From Pontibacter kalidii (GTDB lineage: Bacteria; Bacteroidota; Bacteroidia; Cytophagales; Hymenobacteraceae), in assembly GCF_026278245.1 (NCBI RefSeq), contig NZ_CP111079.1:4168501-4232500 (forward strand): a DNA stretch of 64,000 nucleotides, given 5' to 3'. Below, piece after piece: positions 44,189 to 52,873 of the stretch. Numbering within the stretch: position 1 is the stretch's first letter; the number at the start of each line of letters is the position of its first letter. Below the pieces are notes generated by a model that was not told the DNA's origin, ran no database searches, and saw only the letters and a program-made list of their open reading frames with translations. The position numbers and the translations under genes are program-made.

Positions 44189-44415
44189 CGTCTCATCCAT
44201 CAACTTATCTATATTGATTTATTGCTTGTACTATAAAACGAGGCTCCCCCTACTCTTGTTCTTCTTAAACACCAAAATATTATTTGGTAATTATAATTTC
44301 AGAAAAGCACCCTGCTCTTGCCTCCTGTTTCAAACCAATAAGCCGTACAGGCAGTATGTGTACCTAAAGCCTTCTGGTTTTTACAGGAGGTGACCACTCT
44401 ACCCAACAAAGGCTT

Positions 44416-45192
44416 ATGGACAGACTTAAAAGCAAGGTTGCCTTGATCACAGGCTCGGACTCAGGCATAGGCAGGGCAACAGCCATAGAGTTCGCCAGAG
44501 AAGGCGCAGACGTAGTTATCTGCTACCACTCCGATAAAAAAGGCGCTGAGGAAACACTACAGGAAGTTGAAAAGCAGAACAGGAAAGGCCTTGTTCTTCA
44601 GGTCGATATCAGCGATGAGCAGCGCGTGGAGCAGCTGTTTAGGCAAGCCCTGCAGGAGTTCGGGAGTATAGACATACTCGTAAACAACGCTGCCGTGAAT
44701 GGCTCCGGCATCCACGTGGCCGACATGGACACCGAGGTTTTCGACCGCACCATCCGCACCAACCTCTACGGCACCTTCTTCTGCTCCCGTGCCTTTATCC
44801 GGCACCGCAAACAGGAGGGCGGCAAGGGCAAGATCATCAACGTATCCTCGGTGCATGAGGAGATTGTCTCGGCGGGCACGGCAGACTACTGCGCCTCCAA
44901 GGCCGCTGTGCGCAACCTTACCCGCACCCTGGCGCTGGAACTGGCCGAGGACGGTATCAACGTAAACAACATTTGCCCCGGCATGATCCTGACACCGATG
45001 AACCAGAAGGCCATAGATGATAAAGAAGCCCGTAAAGAGAGCGAGCAGAACATCCCCATGAGGCGCGCCGGCAAGCCCGAAGAGATCGCCAAGGTGGCTT
45101 TGTTCCTGGCCTCCCCAGACGCTGACTACGTCACCGGCTCGAGCTACTTTATGGATGGCGGTTTATCGCAGCATGTGGGGCAGGGGGCGTAG
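44416..45192 (+). CDS. SDR family oxidoreductase, glucose 1-dehydrogenase-like (258 aa)
   Basis: A classical SDR with TGSDSGIG (residues 13-20), NNAAVNGSGIH, the Ser in NVSSVHEEIV, YCASK (catalytic Tyr and Lys) and VTGSSYFMDGG. Closest in pattern to the glucose 1-dehydrogenase group, which oxidises glucose with NAD(P), but the substrate is not proven. A near-perfect Shine-Dalgarno word AGGAGGTGA is at 44385-44393, about 22 bp before the ATG, which is too far for normal use; Bacteroidota rarely need one. Confidence 0.87.
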   Translation: MDRLKSKVALITGSDSGIGRATAIEFAREGADVVICYHSDKKGAEETLQEVEKQNRKGLVLQVDISDEQRVEQLFRQALQEFGSIDILVNNAAVNGSGIHVADMDTEVFDRTIRTNLYGTFFCSRAFIRHRKQEGGKGKIINVSSVHEEIVSAGTADYCASKAAVRNLTRTLALELAEDGINVNNICPGMILTPMNQKAIDDKEARKESEQNIPMRRAGKPEEIAKVALFLASPDADYVTGSSYFMDGGLSQHVGQGA

Positions 45193-45469
45193 GCAAAGTA
45201 TAAAACCCAAGTTGCGATCTACTCATGATGTGCAGGTGTAAACCCACCCCTAACCCCTCCGAGGAGGGGAATCACCTACTCTTTTGCAAAATTCCCCTCC
45301 TCTGGACTAGCCAAAACGCGAGTTTTGAGCTAGCGAGCGCAGCTCTCAGTGGTGGGTTAATCGCAACCTTGAGGTATAAAGTATAAGCAAGCCCAAAGAC
45401 CGACCCAAACCTTGCGGCGCGTTGTTTGTTTACACAAGTATAAATTACCTTATCACAAAGTATAACCCT
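45193..45469. other. 277-bp intergenic region with CCCCTCC units
   Basis: Contains CCCCTCCGAGGAGGGG-type words (about 45250-45290) in the opposite orientation to the copy at 28335, a TAGCTAGCGAGC-like symmetrical stretch, and TATA/AAGTATA words near 45370 and 45437. The last 50 bp is the msrB leader. Confidence 0.55.
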
Positions 45470-45865
45470 ATGAAGATAGCGAAAGACCCATCAGAGTATA
45501 ACAAGCTTACCCCGGAAGAAGCACGCATTATCGTGAACAAAGGAACCGAGTACCCGGGAACCGGCGAGTACTATACCCATAAGGCAGAAGGCGTGTACTT
45601 GTGTCGCCGTTGCAACGCGCCGCTTTATACCTCGGAGTATAAGTTTGAGTCGAGCTGTGGCTGGCCGAGCTTTGATGACGAGATAACCGGGGCCGTAAAG
45701 CGTGTGCCGGATGCCGATGGCCACCGCACTGAGATTGTATGCGCCAACTGCGATGCGCACCTGGGCCACGTGTTCGAGGGGGAGTACCTGACTCCAAAGA
45801 ACATCCGCCACTGCGTAAACTCCCTCTCCATGAAGTTTGTGCCGGTGGAGGACCTGGAAAAGTAA
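45470..45865 (+). CDS. msrB: Peptide-methionine (R)-S-oxide reductase MsrB
   Basis: MsrB reduces methionine-R-sulfoxide in proteins, repairing oxidative damage. The structural zinc ligands are C45, C48, C91 and C94, the resolving Cys is C63 (SSCGWPSF), and the catalytic Cys is C115 (RHCVNSLSM). 131 aa is typical of a stand-alone MsrB without MsrA. I take ATG 45470, where the family begins ([10 protein letters not shown]); the ORF extension to 45422 is not protein-like. A second MsrB-like gene follows at 45949. Confidence 0.95.
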   Translation: MKIAKDPSEYNKLTPEEARIIVNKGTEYPGTGEYYTHKAEGVYLCRRCNAPLYTSEYKFESSCGWPSFDDEITGAVKRVPDADGHRTEIVCANCDAHLGHVFEGEYLTPKNIRHCVNSLSMKFVPVEDLEK

Positions 45866-45948
45866 TTGCTAGACTTTCCTCTTAATAGATCATCCCCTAC
45901 CACCTTCCAGAGGATGGGGGATGACAAATTTGCCTGCCCGGTCCTGAA

Positions 45949-46278
45949 ATGAAATTTGTTCGCAATCAGAAAATAGACCCGAGCCCACATGCCCAGGACA
46001 GCGGAGTGTATACTTGCGCTGCCTGCGGGCTCATACTTTTTGAGGCCAGTAAGAAGTTCGAAGTCGGTTCCGGTTTCCCTAGTTTTTGGGCGCAGGTAGG
46101 GGAGCATGTGCGGCATCGCCCCCTCGATACCTATGGCCGGCAACGCATACAGTTGCTCTGCCAGCGGTGCGGGCAGCACCTGGGCCACCTGTTCGAGGAT
46201 GCCCGCACGCCAACTAAGGTGCGCTATTGCGTTAACGCCAATTCTATTACCTTTGGTCCGGAGCAACGGCAGCCGTGA
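45949..46278 (+). CDS. Second MsrB-like protein, lacking the resolving cysteine (109 aa)
   Basis: Same fold and zinc ligands as MsrB (C23, C26, C71, C74) and the catalytic Cys94 in VRYCVNANSI, but the position of the resolving Cys is glycine (GSGFPSF at residues 40-46 in place of SSCGWPSF). It is shorter by about 20 residues at the N-terminus. One-Cys MsrBs are known and use direct reduction by thioredoxin or glutaredoxin. It lies 83 bp after the first MsrB on the same strand, a likely old tandem duplication with divergence. Confidence 0.88.
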   Translation: MKFVRNQKIDPSPHAQDSGVYTCAACGLILFEASKKFEVGSGFPSFWAQVGEHVRHRPLDTYGRQRIQLLCQRCGQHLGHLFEDARTPTKVRYCVNANSITFGPEQRQP

Positions 46279-46357
46279 AAGCGGACTACTGCATACTCTC
46301 TAAAGTATAAACCGTACAAGCTTCTGAATTTATACTTCGCCATAAACCCTTTCATAC

Positions 46358-46738
46358 TTGCGCGCCTATCTCAAAAAACGCTACAACAGCTTCCGGTTCG
46401 CCTTCAGGGGGATTAACGCTGCCGTAAGATCGGAGCCACACATGCGCCTGCACGTGCTGTCGGCCTTCGCGGTGCTGGCCCTGGGCTTTGCCTTTGGTGT
46501 GTCTAAAACGGAATGGTGCCTGCTGGTGGGAAGTATAGGGCTGGTGGTAACGGCGGAGATCATCAACACCGCCATTGAGACGGTGGTGAACCTCGTGTCG
46601 CCGGATTTTAACCAGTTGGCAGGCCGGGCAAAGGATCTGGCCGCTGGTGCCGTGCTGGTGGCAGCCTTCACAGCAGCCCTTATCGGCACCATCATCTTCC
46701 TGCCCTACCTGCTGGCTTTTGCCAAAGTATACTTTTAG
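46358..46738 (+). CDS. Diacylglycerol kinase family protein (DgkA-type, 126 aa)
   Basis: A small three-helix membrane kinase. The DgkA motif EIINTAIETVVNLVSPDFNQLAGRAKDLAAGAVL (residues about 67-101) includes the conserved Asn-Ala-Glu and Lys-Asp. The family phosphorylates undecaprenol or diacylglycerol. The only start in the frame is TTG at 46358 because an in-frame stop is at 46343; the TTG lies within the repeated TATACTTG-like word. Stop at 46738. Confidence 0.88.
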   Translation: MRAYLKKRYNSFRFAFRGINAAVRSEPHMRLHVLSAFAVLALGFAFGVSKTEWCLLVGSIGLVVTAEIINTAIETVVNLVSPDFNQLAGRAKDLAAGAVLVAAFTAALIGTIIFLPYLLAFAKVYF

Positions 46739-47040
46739 TGATGCATCCGTACGTATAAACCGCCGCTTTGCGCCTTCTTTCAATGTCGCGACATTCAAAA
46801 AATTGCTTAAATTGCCTGCTTAACCAGGCCAAGTCGGCGCAGAGCACTTGTAAGGCACGGCTATTGGGTTGCTGGCAACCTAATAGCTGAAAGGGTAATA
46901 GGCGAGGAGCGCCTGCCAGCATGTGCCGTTATACTTGCCTGGGGCAGGAAGTATGCCTGCTTACAGGCCGCTGCTCATTTTTTTGATCAGCGCCAGGATG
47001 AAACTATAATTTGGGAAGATAAACGAGAAAGCTAATAACC
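46739..47040. other. 302-bp intergenic region
   Basis: I see no gene or hairpin. The last 60 bp is the DinB leader; TATACTT at 46929-46935 is one of the few marks. No dispersed repeat is recognised. Confidence 0.4.
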
Positions 47041-47517
47041 ATGACCGGAAACGACGTACTAAAAAACCTATCGGAGTATAATATCTGGGCAAACAAAACC
47101 ATGCTCGATGTATTCAGCAGCCTGCCCGAAGTACCAGCCAATGCAGCCCGCCTGTTCAGCCACGCCCTCAACGCACAGGCTATCTGGATCGCCCGCATCA
47201 CCGGCACCGAGAGCCCTGTTAAAGTATGGCAGGAGCACACGCTGGAGGAGCTGAAGAAGCTGCACGAGTATGCTTCTTATAAAATTGCTGAGTTGGTAGC
47301 TAGTTCAGATGAAGCCGAGTTTAACCGCCTGATCGACTATACCAACAGCCTGGGCCAAAAGTATAGCACCCGCGTCCTTGACATCCTGACGCACGCCTTT
47401 AACCACGCCACCTACCACCGCGCCCAGGTGGCCACCGACCTGCGCAAAAACGGCCACACCCCGCCCAACACCGACTACGTAACCTACGTGCGCGAGCTGA
47501 TGGGCCAAGTGTATTAG
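47041..47517 (+). CDS. DinB family protein (158 aa)
   Basis: A four-helix-bundle DinB/YfiT-like protein. The putative metal-binding triad is His41, His122 and His126, in SHALNAQ and THAFNHATYHRAQV. This superfamily includes damage-inducible and thiol-dependent (bacillithiol, mycothiol) transferases. The actual substrate is not known. It starts at ATG 47041 and ends at the convergent terminator. Confidence 0.85.
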   Translation: MTGNDVLKNLSEYNIWANKTMLDVFSSLPEVPANAARLFSHALNAQAIWIARITGTESPVKVWQEHTLEELKKLHEYASYKIAELVASSDEAEFNRLIDYTNSLGQKYSTRVLDILTHAFNHATYHRAQVATDLRKNGHTPPNTDYVTYVRELMGQVY

Positions 47518-47520
47518 GCT

Positions 47521-47638
47521 TTTGACAAAGGACAAAAGACCAAAAACAAAAGAGGGCGCTTCATGGAGAAGCGCCCTCTTTTGTTTTTGTGGCAGATTTA
47601 AAGTTCTAAAGGATCAAAGTCCTTTGTCTTTTGTCAAA
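47521..47638. repeat. Outer imperfect inverted repeat around the terminator
   Basis: TTTGACAAAGGACAAAAGAC (47521-47540) is the complement, with two mismatches, of GTCCTTTGTCTTTTGTCAAA (47619-47638). The same type of word recurs once more nearby (CCTTTGTGTCAAA, 47642-47654). The structure could make a large cruciform together with the terminator. Confidence 0.65.
47541..47589. terminator. Bidirectional terminator (21-bp stem) between convergent genes
   Basis: Perfect 21-bp stem, 47541-47561 with 47569-47589, loop CATGGAG. Its A/T-rich ends suit both directions; it separates dinB-like and the DUF4382 lipoprotein. It is flanked by outer near-complementary arms at 47521-47540 and 47619-47638. 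Confidence 0.9.
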
Positions 47639-47659
47639 GAATCCTTTGTGTCAAAAAGA

Positions 47660-48451
47660 TTACTCCTGCGGCAGCATTACCACGCCCAGGTCTTTGATCT
47701 GGTTCTGCGATACGCTTACGTTTTCTATGGTTTTATTGTGCTGGCCATACTCCGTGATGAACTCAACGCGGTAAGTACCTGCCGGAACGCCTTTGATCAG
47801 GAAATCGCCATTGTCGCTGGCAAAACCACCGATCGTGTCATTCTCTGCTGAGATAACGTAAATACCCGGCTTATACTCTGCTGGCGTAACCGAACCTTTA
47901 ATACCGCCGGCAATCGCCTGGGTAATGGTGCGAATCACTGGCTTCAGGTTATAGCCGCCGTTGCCCTTTGGCACTACCGACCGGGCTGCGTCGAAGTCGA
48001 GCAGCACCATGTAGGTCACGTCGTCCTCCAGATGAGCATCGATCTTCAGTTTAACGCCGGATGTCTGGCCGCTTGGGGTTTTCAGGTCGATCACATCCCC
48101 GTTCTTCAGCTTCACCGAGTTATTATCGCCCAGCACAAGCCTGAGCTGAGAGATATGCCCCACCGGCAGTTCTGCGCTGGCCAGCAGCGTATCCTTGCCA
48201 TTCGCAAAGTCCAGCAGGTTGTAAACGCCCGGATGGATCTTATCCAACGTTATCCAGCCATCCTCGCCATCACCGTCTTCCCTGTGTATCTGCACCGACT
48301 TGATCTCGACATTCACCTCGTCATAATCGCCAGGCGCATCGGTCATGCGTACTTCCATGCGGCCTGTGCCGTTTCCATCATTGTCGCTATCGCATGAGCT
48401 GAATCCTATCAGCCCGCTCAGCAGTAAAGGGAGAAAAAATCTTTTTTTCAT
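47660..48451 (-). CDS. DUF4382 domain-containing lipoprotein (263 aa)
   Basis: A lipoprotein with lipobox GFSSC (Cys20) and acidic residues just after (DSDND), suggesting surface exposure. The first domain (about 30-170) matches DUF4382: MEVRMTDAPGDYDEVNVEIKSVQIH. A second domain (about 180-263) is a carboxypeptidase-regulatory-like beta sandwich: GGIKGSVTPAEYKPGIYV ... GDFLIKGVPAGTYRVEF. The function of DUF4382 is unknown. Confidence 0.9.
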   Translation of the reverse strand: MKKRFFLPLLLSGLIGFSSCDSDNDGNGTGRMEVRMTDAPGDYDEVNVEIKSVQIHREDGDGEDGWITLDKIHPGVYNLLDFANGKDTLLASAELPVGHISQLRLVLGDNNSVKLKNGDVIDLKTPSGQTSGVKLKIDAHLEDDVTYMVLLDFDAARSVVPKGNGGYNLKPVIRTITQAIAGGIKGSVTPAEYKPGIYVISAENDTIGGFASDNGDFLIKGVPAGTYRVEFITEYGQHNKTIENVSVSQNQIKDLGVVMLPQE

Positions 48452-48554
48452 CGTTTAGAATTGCATTGGTTTAAGCATTATGCTTTCCGGAAAGCTCCTT
48501 TTACACACCATAACGGCGGAAAGTTGCACTCTAATATATAGTGCTTAAAAAATA

Positions 48555-48588
48555 AAATCCAGCAGAAGCATCTTCTTCTGCTGGATTT
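48555..48588 (-). terminator. AsmA gene terminator
   Basis: The stem AAATCCAGCAGAAG (48555-48568) pairs with CTTCTGCTGGATTT (48575-48588). It lies about 45 bp after the AsmA stop. Confidence 0.85.
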
Positions 48589-48631
48589 ATGCTAATCCGC
48601 TGGTTCTCCAGCGATTCTATACTTTAAAAAA

Positions 48632-51600
48632 TTACTGCTGATTCTTCGTTGTATCGGGCGGTGTGGTCGTCTTCGGCTTGGTGATCTGCTTCAGGAAACC
48701 ACCTACCTTATCGGTAGCCTGCTTCTGTATCTGCTGCTCCGCCTCCTGCCGCTTCTTCTGTAGTTCCTCCTGCGCTTTGCGCTCCAGTTCCTGCTTTCTG
48801 CGGTCTACCTCGGCGTTTACGCTATCCTGCAGTTGCTGCTTGCGCGCATCGGCCTGTTGCTTCACCACGTTCAGCTTCTCCTGCACTACACTCTCTACCA
48901 CATCGGCGGCTTTCTCTTTTACAGAACCACCGGCCAGCGCTACTTTAGGGTCCTTAAAGGTGCCGCCCACGCTCAGGTTCAGCGTCACGCGCTCCGTGTT
49001 CACCAGGTTCTGATTCTCGCCTAGTATGCCCGCAAGCCTGGAGCCGAGTTGCTGCCCCACTTTCCCGGTTGGCACGTTCAGGGCGGTGGTGAAGTCCATG
49101 TTGCCGCTTGCGGCTGTGCTGCCCCCCACCGACATGTTGATGTCGCCGATGCTGAGGTTAAAAGGCTTCACGACCAGCTTGCCATCCACAATCTGCGCAT
49201 CAATCATCTTGTTCTCAATCACAAAGCTTTGCAGCTCCTGCAGGTTTGTCAGGTTGCTGATCTTCTCCACTACCGGCACATCACGCACGGCGGCACGCAG
49301 CACCTTTATCACGCCTTTGCCATCCAGCGTCTGGAAAACCGGCACCATATCCTGGCCAAGTTCTCCGGCAAAAGCAAAGTTGGTGCTAAACTTCCCATCC
49401 AGCAGTGCTGCGATCGGCGCAAAGGCTTGTACTGTGTTAAAGGAGTTGAAAGCTTCCTTAAAGCCCAGGTTCTGGATATCGAGTTTCATGTCGAACAGGG
49501 GCTTCTGCAGGTTCTGCGTGCTGTAGCTTCCGCTGGTGGCAAAGGTGCCGCCCAAGGTGTTAAAAGTCACTTTATTCAGCTTCGCTACCTGGTCTTTCAC
49601 CTGCACCTGTCCATTCACGTTACTCAGTTTCAGGTTAGAATACAGCACCTGCTTGGCGTCTATGTTCAGCGCCAGGTCCAGGTTGGCCGGCACTTCCACC
49701 ACGCCCTCAGTAGACTCATCTGCAGGCGCACCCTCATCATCCACCATCCACTCATTCACATCAAAGACGTTAGAGTTCAGGTTAAAGCTTCCGCGCAGCG
49801 GCTGATCATCGGCCAGGGCATAGCCGATGTAGTTCGACACCGTGCCACTTGCCTGGAAATCGCTCTTGCCCAGGTGCCCGCTCATGTTCTGCAGGTTCAC
49901 ACGCTCGTTGTTAAAGGTAGCATTGGCCTTGGCGATCTTGATGCCCTGCGGCATATCGGTACTCACATAGCTCAGGTTATGGATGGCCATGGTTCCGTTT
50001 GCCGTCACGTTGTTATACTTCTCGGCCTCGATATCGCTCAGCTTTCCTTTGGCCGTTACATCCGCGTTGATGCGACCTGCCACCGTCATACCTTCCTGCG
50101 GGAAGATCTTCGTTAGTTTCGTCAGATCCAGTATACCCTTGATGCGACCGTCAAAAGCGGGTTTGTCTATGCCTGTAATCAACATACGACCCTCCAGCGG
50201 CTCCCCGTCCAGGCTCATGTTAAAGCGCTCTATGTTGATGCGGGTGTCGTCAGTATTGCCGGTGGTGTTGCGCACGTTGGTCACCATGTTCAGGTTCTGG
50301 ATCGGCGCCGGGAAGTCTTTGGATTTGATATAGCCATTGGTCAGGTTCAGATCGGCGTCTATCACCGGCATGCTAGTTTCGGAGTAGGTACCCTTGGCAT
50401 CAGCATCCACTTTCAGCAGGCCGCGCAGCGTCATACCCTCCACCGGATATACTTTGGTCAGCTCAGCCAGGTCTACGTTCGCCTTCACGTTGCCGTCCAC
50501 CTGCATCGTCTCCAGGCCGTTTATCACTACGCGGGCGTCAATCGGGTTTTTACCCAGGTCCATGTGAAACTGGCGTATGTTGATGTTGGTGTTCTGCGGC
50601 GTGCCATCCTCGCTGGCCACGCTCATGTCCACGTTAATGTTGCGGGCGGCCTCCGGCAGGTCCGGGTACTTAAAGAAGCCTTCCATCACCTTCAGGTCCA
50701 CGCCATAACCCGGCATCAGCGTATCGATCATGCGGCCCTTGAAGTAACCGTCGAAGCTCAGCTTGCCCTCTGTTTTGATGTTCTCAAACTCCTCCGTATA
50801 CATGCCCGGCACCACCGACAGCACGTTGCGGAAGTCAGTTCCGGTCGCGCTGAAGGTCAGGTCAAAGTCTATGGCCTCGTCAGGCATCAGAATAGTGCCA
50901 TCGAACTTGAACGGAAACTCGTTTATGCGGATGTTGTTGTCCTTGAACGTATACAGCGACTGGTTCAGGTCCATGGCCATGGTCACGTCGGCGTCCAGGC
51001 GGGCGTTCTCCAGGTAGTTGGTGCCGTCATAGGTCATCACAAAGCGCTCTGCCGTGGTGTTTGACTTCATATCGAACACGTCTTTCTCGAAATCACCGCT
51101 GCCGCTGTGCTGCACGTTGTAGGCCGCAAAGCCAAACGGAATGCTCAGGTCGTCGTAGTAGATGGTGCCGTTGTTCACTTGCCAGCCTTTTATGGCCATG
51201 TTAAAGTCCGAGGCAGTGGTATCTGTTTCTGCGGCAGCCGTCGTATCTTCCTTCATGATGTCCCAGTTGGCTTTGCCGCTCTTGAGCACCAGCAGGCGTA
51301 TCACGGGCTCTTCCAGGGTAATGGAGTTCACCTTCAGTTCATCACCAAAGGCGCTCAGCAGGTTCAGGCCCATCTGGAAGGAGGGGATGCGGGCCAGGGT
51401 ATCGGTGGCGAAGGAGTCTACGCCTACCACGGTGAGGTTCTCCACGCCCAGCGAGAGATTCGGGAAATCGCGCAGCAGCGACAGGCTCACGTCATCGGTC
51501 TCGTAAAGGACTTGTGCATTTATACTTTCGGAGATTTGCTGGTCGAGGGCGAGTTTAATCTTATCCTTGAAAATAACAGGCACCAGCACCGCAGCAACAA

Positions 51601-51646
51601 GCAGCAGGGCCAGAAAGATAAAAAAGCCAATGGCTACTTTTTTCAT
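48632..51646 (-). CDS. AsmA family protein (1004 aa)
   Basis: A large inner-membrane-anchored periplasmic protein of the AsmA-like group, proposed to move phospholipids between inner and outer membranes. Residues 5-25 form the single N-terminal anchor (IGFFIFLALLLVAAVLVPVIF). The AsmA N-terminal domain follows (VTRxP-type SLSLLRDFPNLSLGVENLTVVG), then repeated beta-groove blocks and the conserved C-terminal AsmA domain (about 720-890; FNTLGGTFATSGSY, GDINMSVGGS). The last 80 residues are a charged coiled coil (DARKQQLQDSVNAEVDRRKQ), an add-on seen in Bacteroidota. It is a single gene, no operon visible. Confidence 0.92.
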   Translation of the reverse strand: MKKVAIGFFIFLALLLVAAVLVPVIFKDKIKLALDQQISESINAQVLYETDDVSLSLLRDFPNLSLGVENLTVVGVDSFATDTLARIPSFQMGLNLLSAFGDELKVNSITLEEPVIRLLVLKSGKANWDIMKEDTTAAAETDTTASDFNMAIKGWQVNNGTIYYDDLSIPFGFAAYNVQHSGSGDFEKDVFDMKSNTTAERFVMTYDGTNYLENARLDADVTMAMDLNQSLYTFKDNNIRINEFPFKFDGTILMPDEAIDFDLTFSATGTDFRNVLSVVPGMYTEEFENIKTEGKLSFDGYFKGRMIDTLMPGYGVDLKVMEGFFKYPDLPEAARNINVDMSVASEDGTPQNTNINIRQFHMDLGKNPIDARVVINGLETMQVDGNVKANVDLAELTKVYPVEGMTLRGLLKVDADAKGTYSETSMPVIDADLNLTNGYIKSKDFPAPIQNLNMVTNVRNTTGNTDDTRINIERFNMSLDGEPLEGRMLITGIDKPAFDGRIKGILDLTKLTKIFPQEGMTVAGRINADVTAKGKLSDIEAEKYNNVTANGTMAIHNLSYVSTDMPQGIKIAKANATFNNERVNLQNMSGHLGKSDFQASGTVSNYIGYALADDQPLRGSFNLNSNVFDVNEWMVDDEGAPADESTEGVVEVPANLDLALNIDAKQVLYSNLKLSNVNGQVQVKDQVAKLNKVTFNTLGGTFATSGSYSTQNLQKPLFDMKLDIQNLGFKEAFNSFNTVQAFAPIAALLDGKFSTNFAFAGELGQDMVPVFQTLDGKGVIKVLRAAVRDVPVVEKISNLTNLQELQSFVIENKMIDAQIVDGKLVVKPFNLSIGDINMSVGGSTAASGNMDFTTALNVPTGKVGQQLGSRLAGILGENQNLVNTERVTLNLSVGGTFKDPKVALAGGSVKEKAADVVESVVQEKLNVVKQQADARKQQLQDSVNAEVDRRKQELERKAQEELQKKRQEAEQQIQKQATDKVGGFLKQITKPKTTTPPDTTKNQQ

Positions 51647-51790
51647 GAGTTATAGTAGTTTTGGTGTATTACGGATGTAAAAGCTAAGCTATAGAAATTA
51701 TAGCTAAAATCGTGCTACTTTATACTTTGGATTTGCGGCAGGCGCGCACACCACCAATTAAACAGTAGCTTTCAGATTAAATTGCGAAGT

Positions 51791-52810
51791 ATGGGTTCAG
51801 GTTTAAAAAAGATATTGCTGCTGTGCATGGCCTGCCTGTGCGCCACTCTTGCCGTGGCCCAGGATGTGCAGCACACGCAGCAGTATGCCAACCGCCTGTA
51901 CCTGAACCCCGCCTTTGCCGGCCTCGGCCACAGTTGGAGCGTAGGGCTCTCGCACCGCAAGCAATGGCCTTCACTCAACGGCTCCTTTATCACCAACTCG
52001 CTTGCCGCCGACCTGCGCATCCCCGATTCGAAAAGTGCAATCGGCCTTTTTCTGCAACAGGACCGTGCCGGCGTGGGCGGCCTTAAGAAACTGCAGGCCG
52101 GGCTGGGCTATGCCTACCACACCAACATCAGTGACAGCTGGGCCATGTCGGCGGGGCTGCAGGCAAGTATAGCCCGCCTCAGCCTGGATTACGACAACCT
52201 GGTTTTCGGGGATCAACTCTCTGACAACGGCATGGTGGCGGTAAGATCGGCGGAGGTAATCGAATTCAACCCAAACACTTACATTGACTTTACAGTAGGG
52301 GGGCTGCTATATGCTGAGCAGGCATGGGTGGGGCTAACGGTGGCCCACCTCAACCAGCCAACTTATGAGCTGGGACGGGAAACTGAGTTGCCGCTGCGCT
52401 TCACGGCCGTGGCCGGGTACAAATTCTACGCCCGCTCTTACGAGGACCAGGGGCAACTGTTCGAACTGAGCTTTACGCCGGCGGCCACGTTTATACATCA
52501 GCAAAGTTCTAAAAGATTAGATGTAGGCCTGTACACTAAATACACTCCTGTTTCGTTAGGGATAATATATAAAGGAGTACCCGTTGTTGGTGGAACTAAC
52601 CAGGACCAATCCTTGTCCGTAATTGCAGGGCTCCAACTGAAGCAGTTCAGAGTTGGCTTTAGCCACGATGTGGGCCTGCGGGGAATGAGCAGGGAAGTGG
52701 GCGGCACCAACGAAGTTTCGCTTGTTTTTGAACGTGCCGACATTAACAATTTGTTTAGAAGCCGCTTAAAGAGTAAAATTAACAGAAGCATTGTTTGTCC
52801 GGCATTCTAA
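51791..52810 (+). CDS. PorP/SprF-family T9SS membrane protein (339 aa)
   Basis: An outer-membrane beta-barrel of the PorP/SprF family, which in Bacteroidota supports export of T9SS cargo, often as a partner of a specific adhesin. The signal peptide is residues 1-24 (ending AVAQ), followed by DVQHTQQYANRLYLNPAFAGLG, a family hallmark, and SVGLSHRKQWPSLNG. The remainder alternates in beta-strands and ends without a terminal aromatic. I use ATG 51791 over TTG 51782. It is 63 bp before GldJ and probably co-transcribed with it. Confidence 0.93.
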   Translation: MGSGLKKILLLCMACLCATLAVAQDVQHTQQYANRLYLNPAFAGLGHSWSVGLSHRKQWPSLNGSFITNSLAADLRIPDSKSAIGLFLQQDRAGVGGLKKLQAGLGYAYHTNISDSWAMSAGLQASIARLSLDYDNLVFGDQLSDNGMVAVRSAEVIEFNPNTYIDFTVGGLLYAEQAWVGLTVAHLNQPTYELGRETELPLRFTAVAGYKFYARSYEDQGQLFELSFTPAATFIHQQSSKRLDVGLYTKYTPVSLGIIYKGVPVVGGTNQDQSLSVIAGLQLKQFRVGFSHDVGLRGMSREVGGTNEVSLVFERADINNLFRSRLKSKINRSIVCPAF

Positions 52811-52873
52811 TATTATTTATAATTGCACATTAATCTACGTTACAAGAACCTTATCTTAATTAGGTACTATTTT

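Noticed and set aside
44385..44416. Perfect Shine-Dalgarno AGGAGGTGA as ribosome-binding site for the SDR gene
   Set aside because: It is about 22 bp from the ATG, beyond working distance; no in-frame alternative start suits it.
49049..50116. 355-codon ORF opposite the AsmA gene
   Set aside because: Antisense shadow; the AsmA frame has a signal anchor and family domains.
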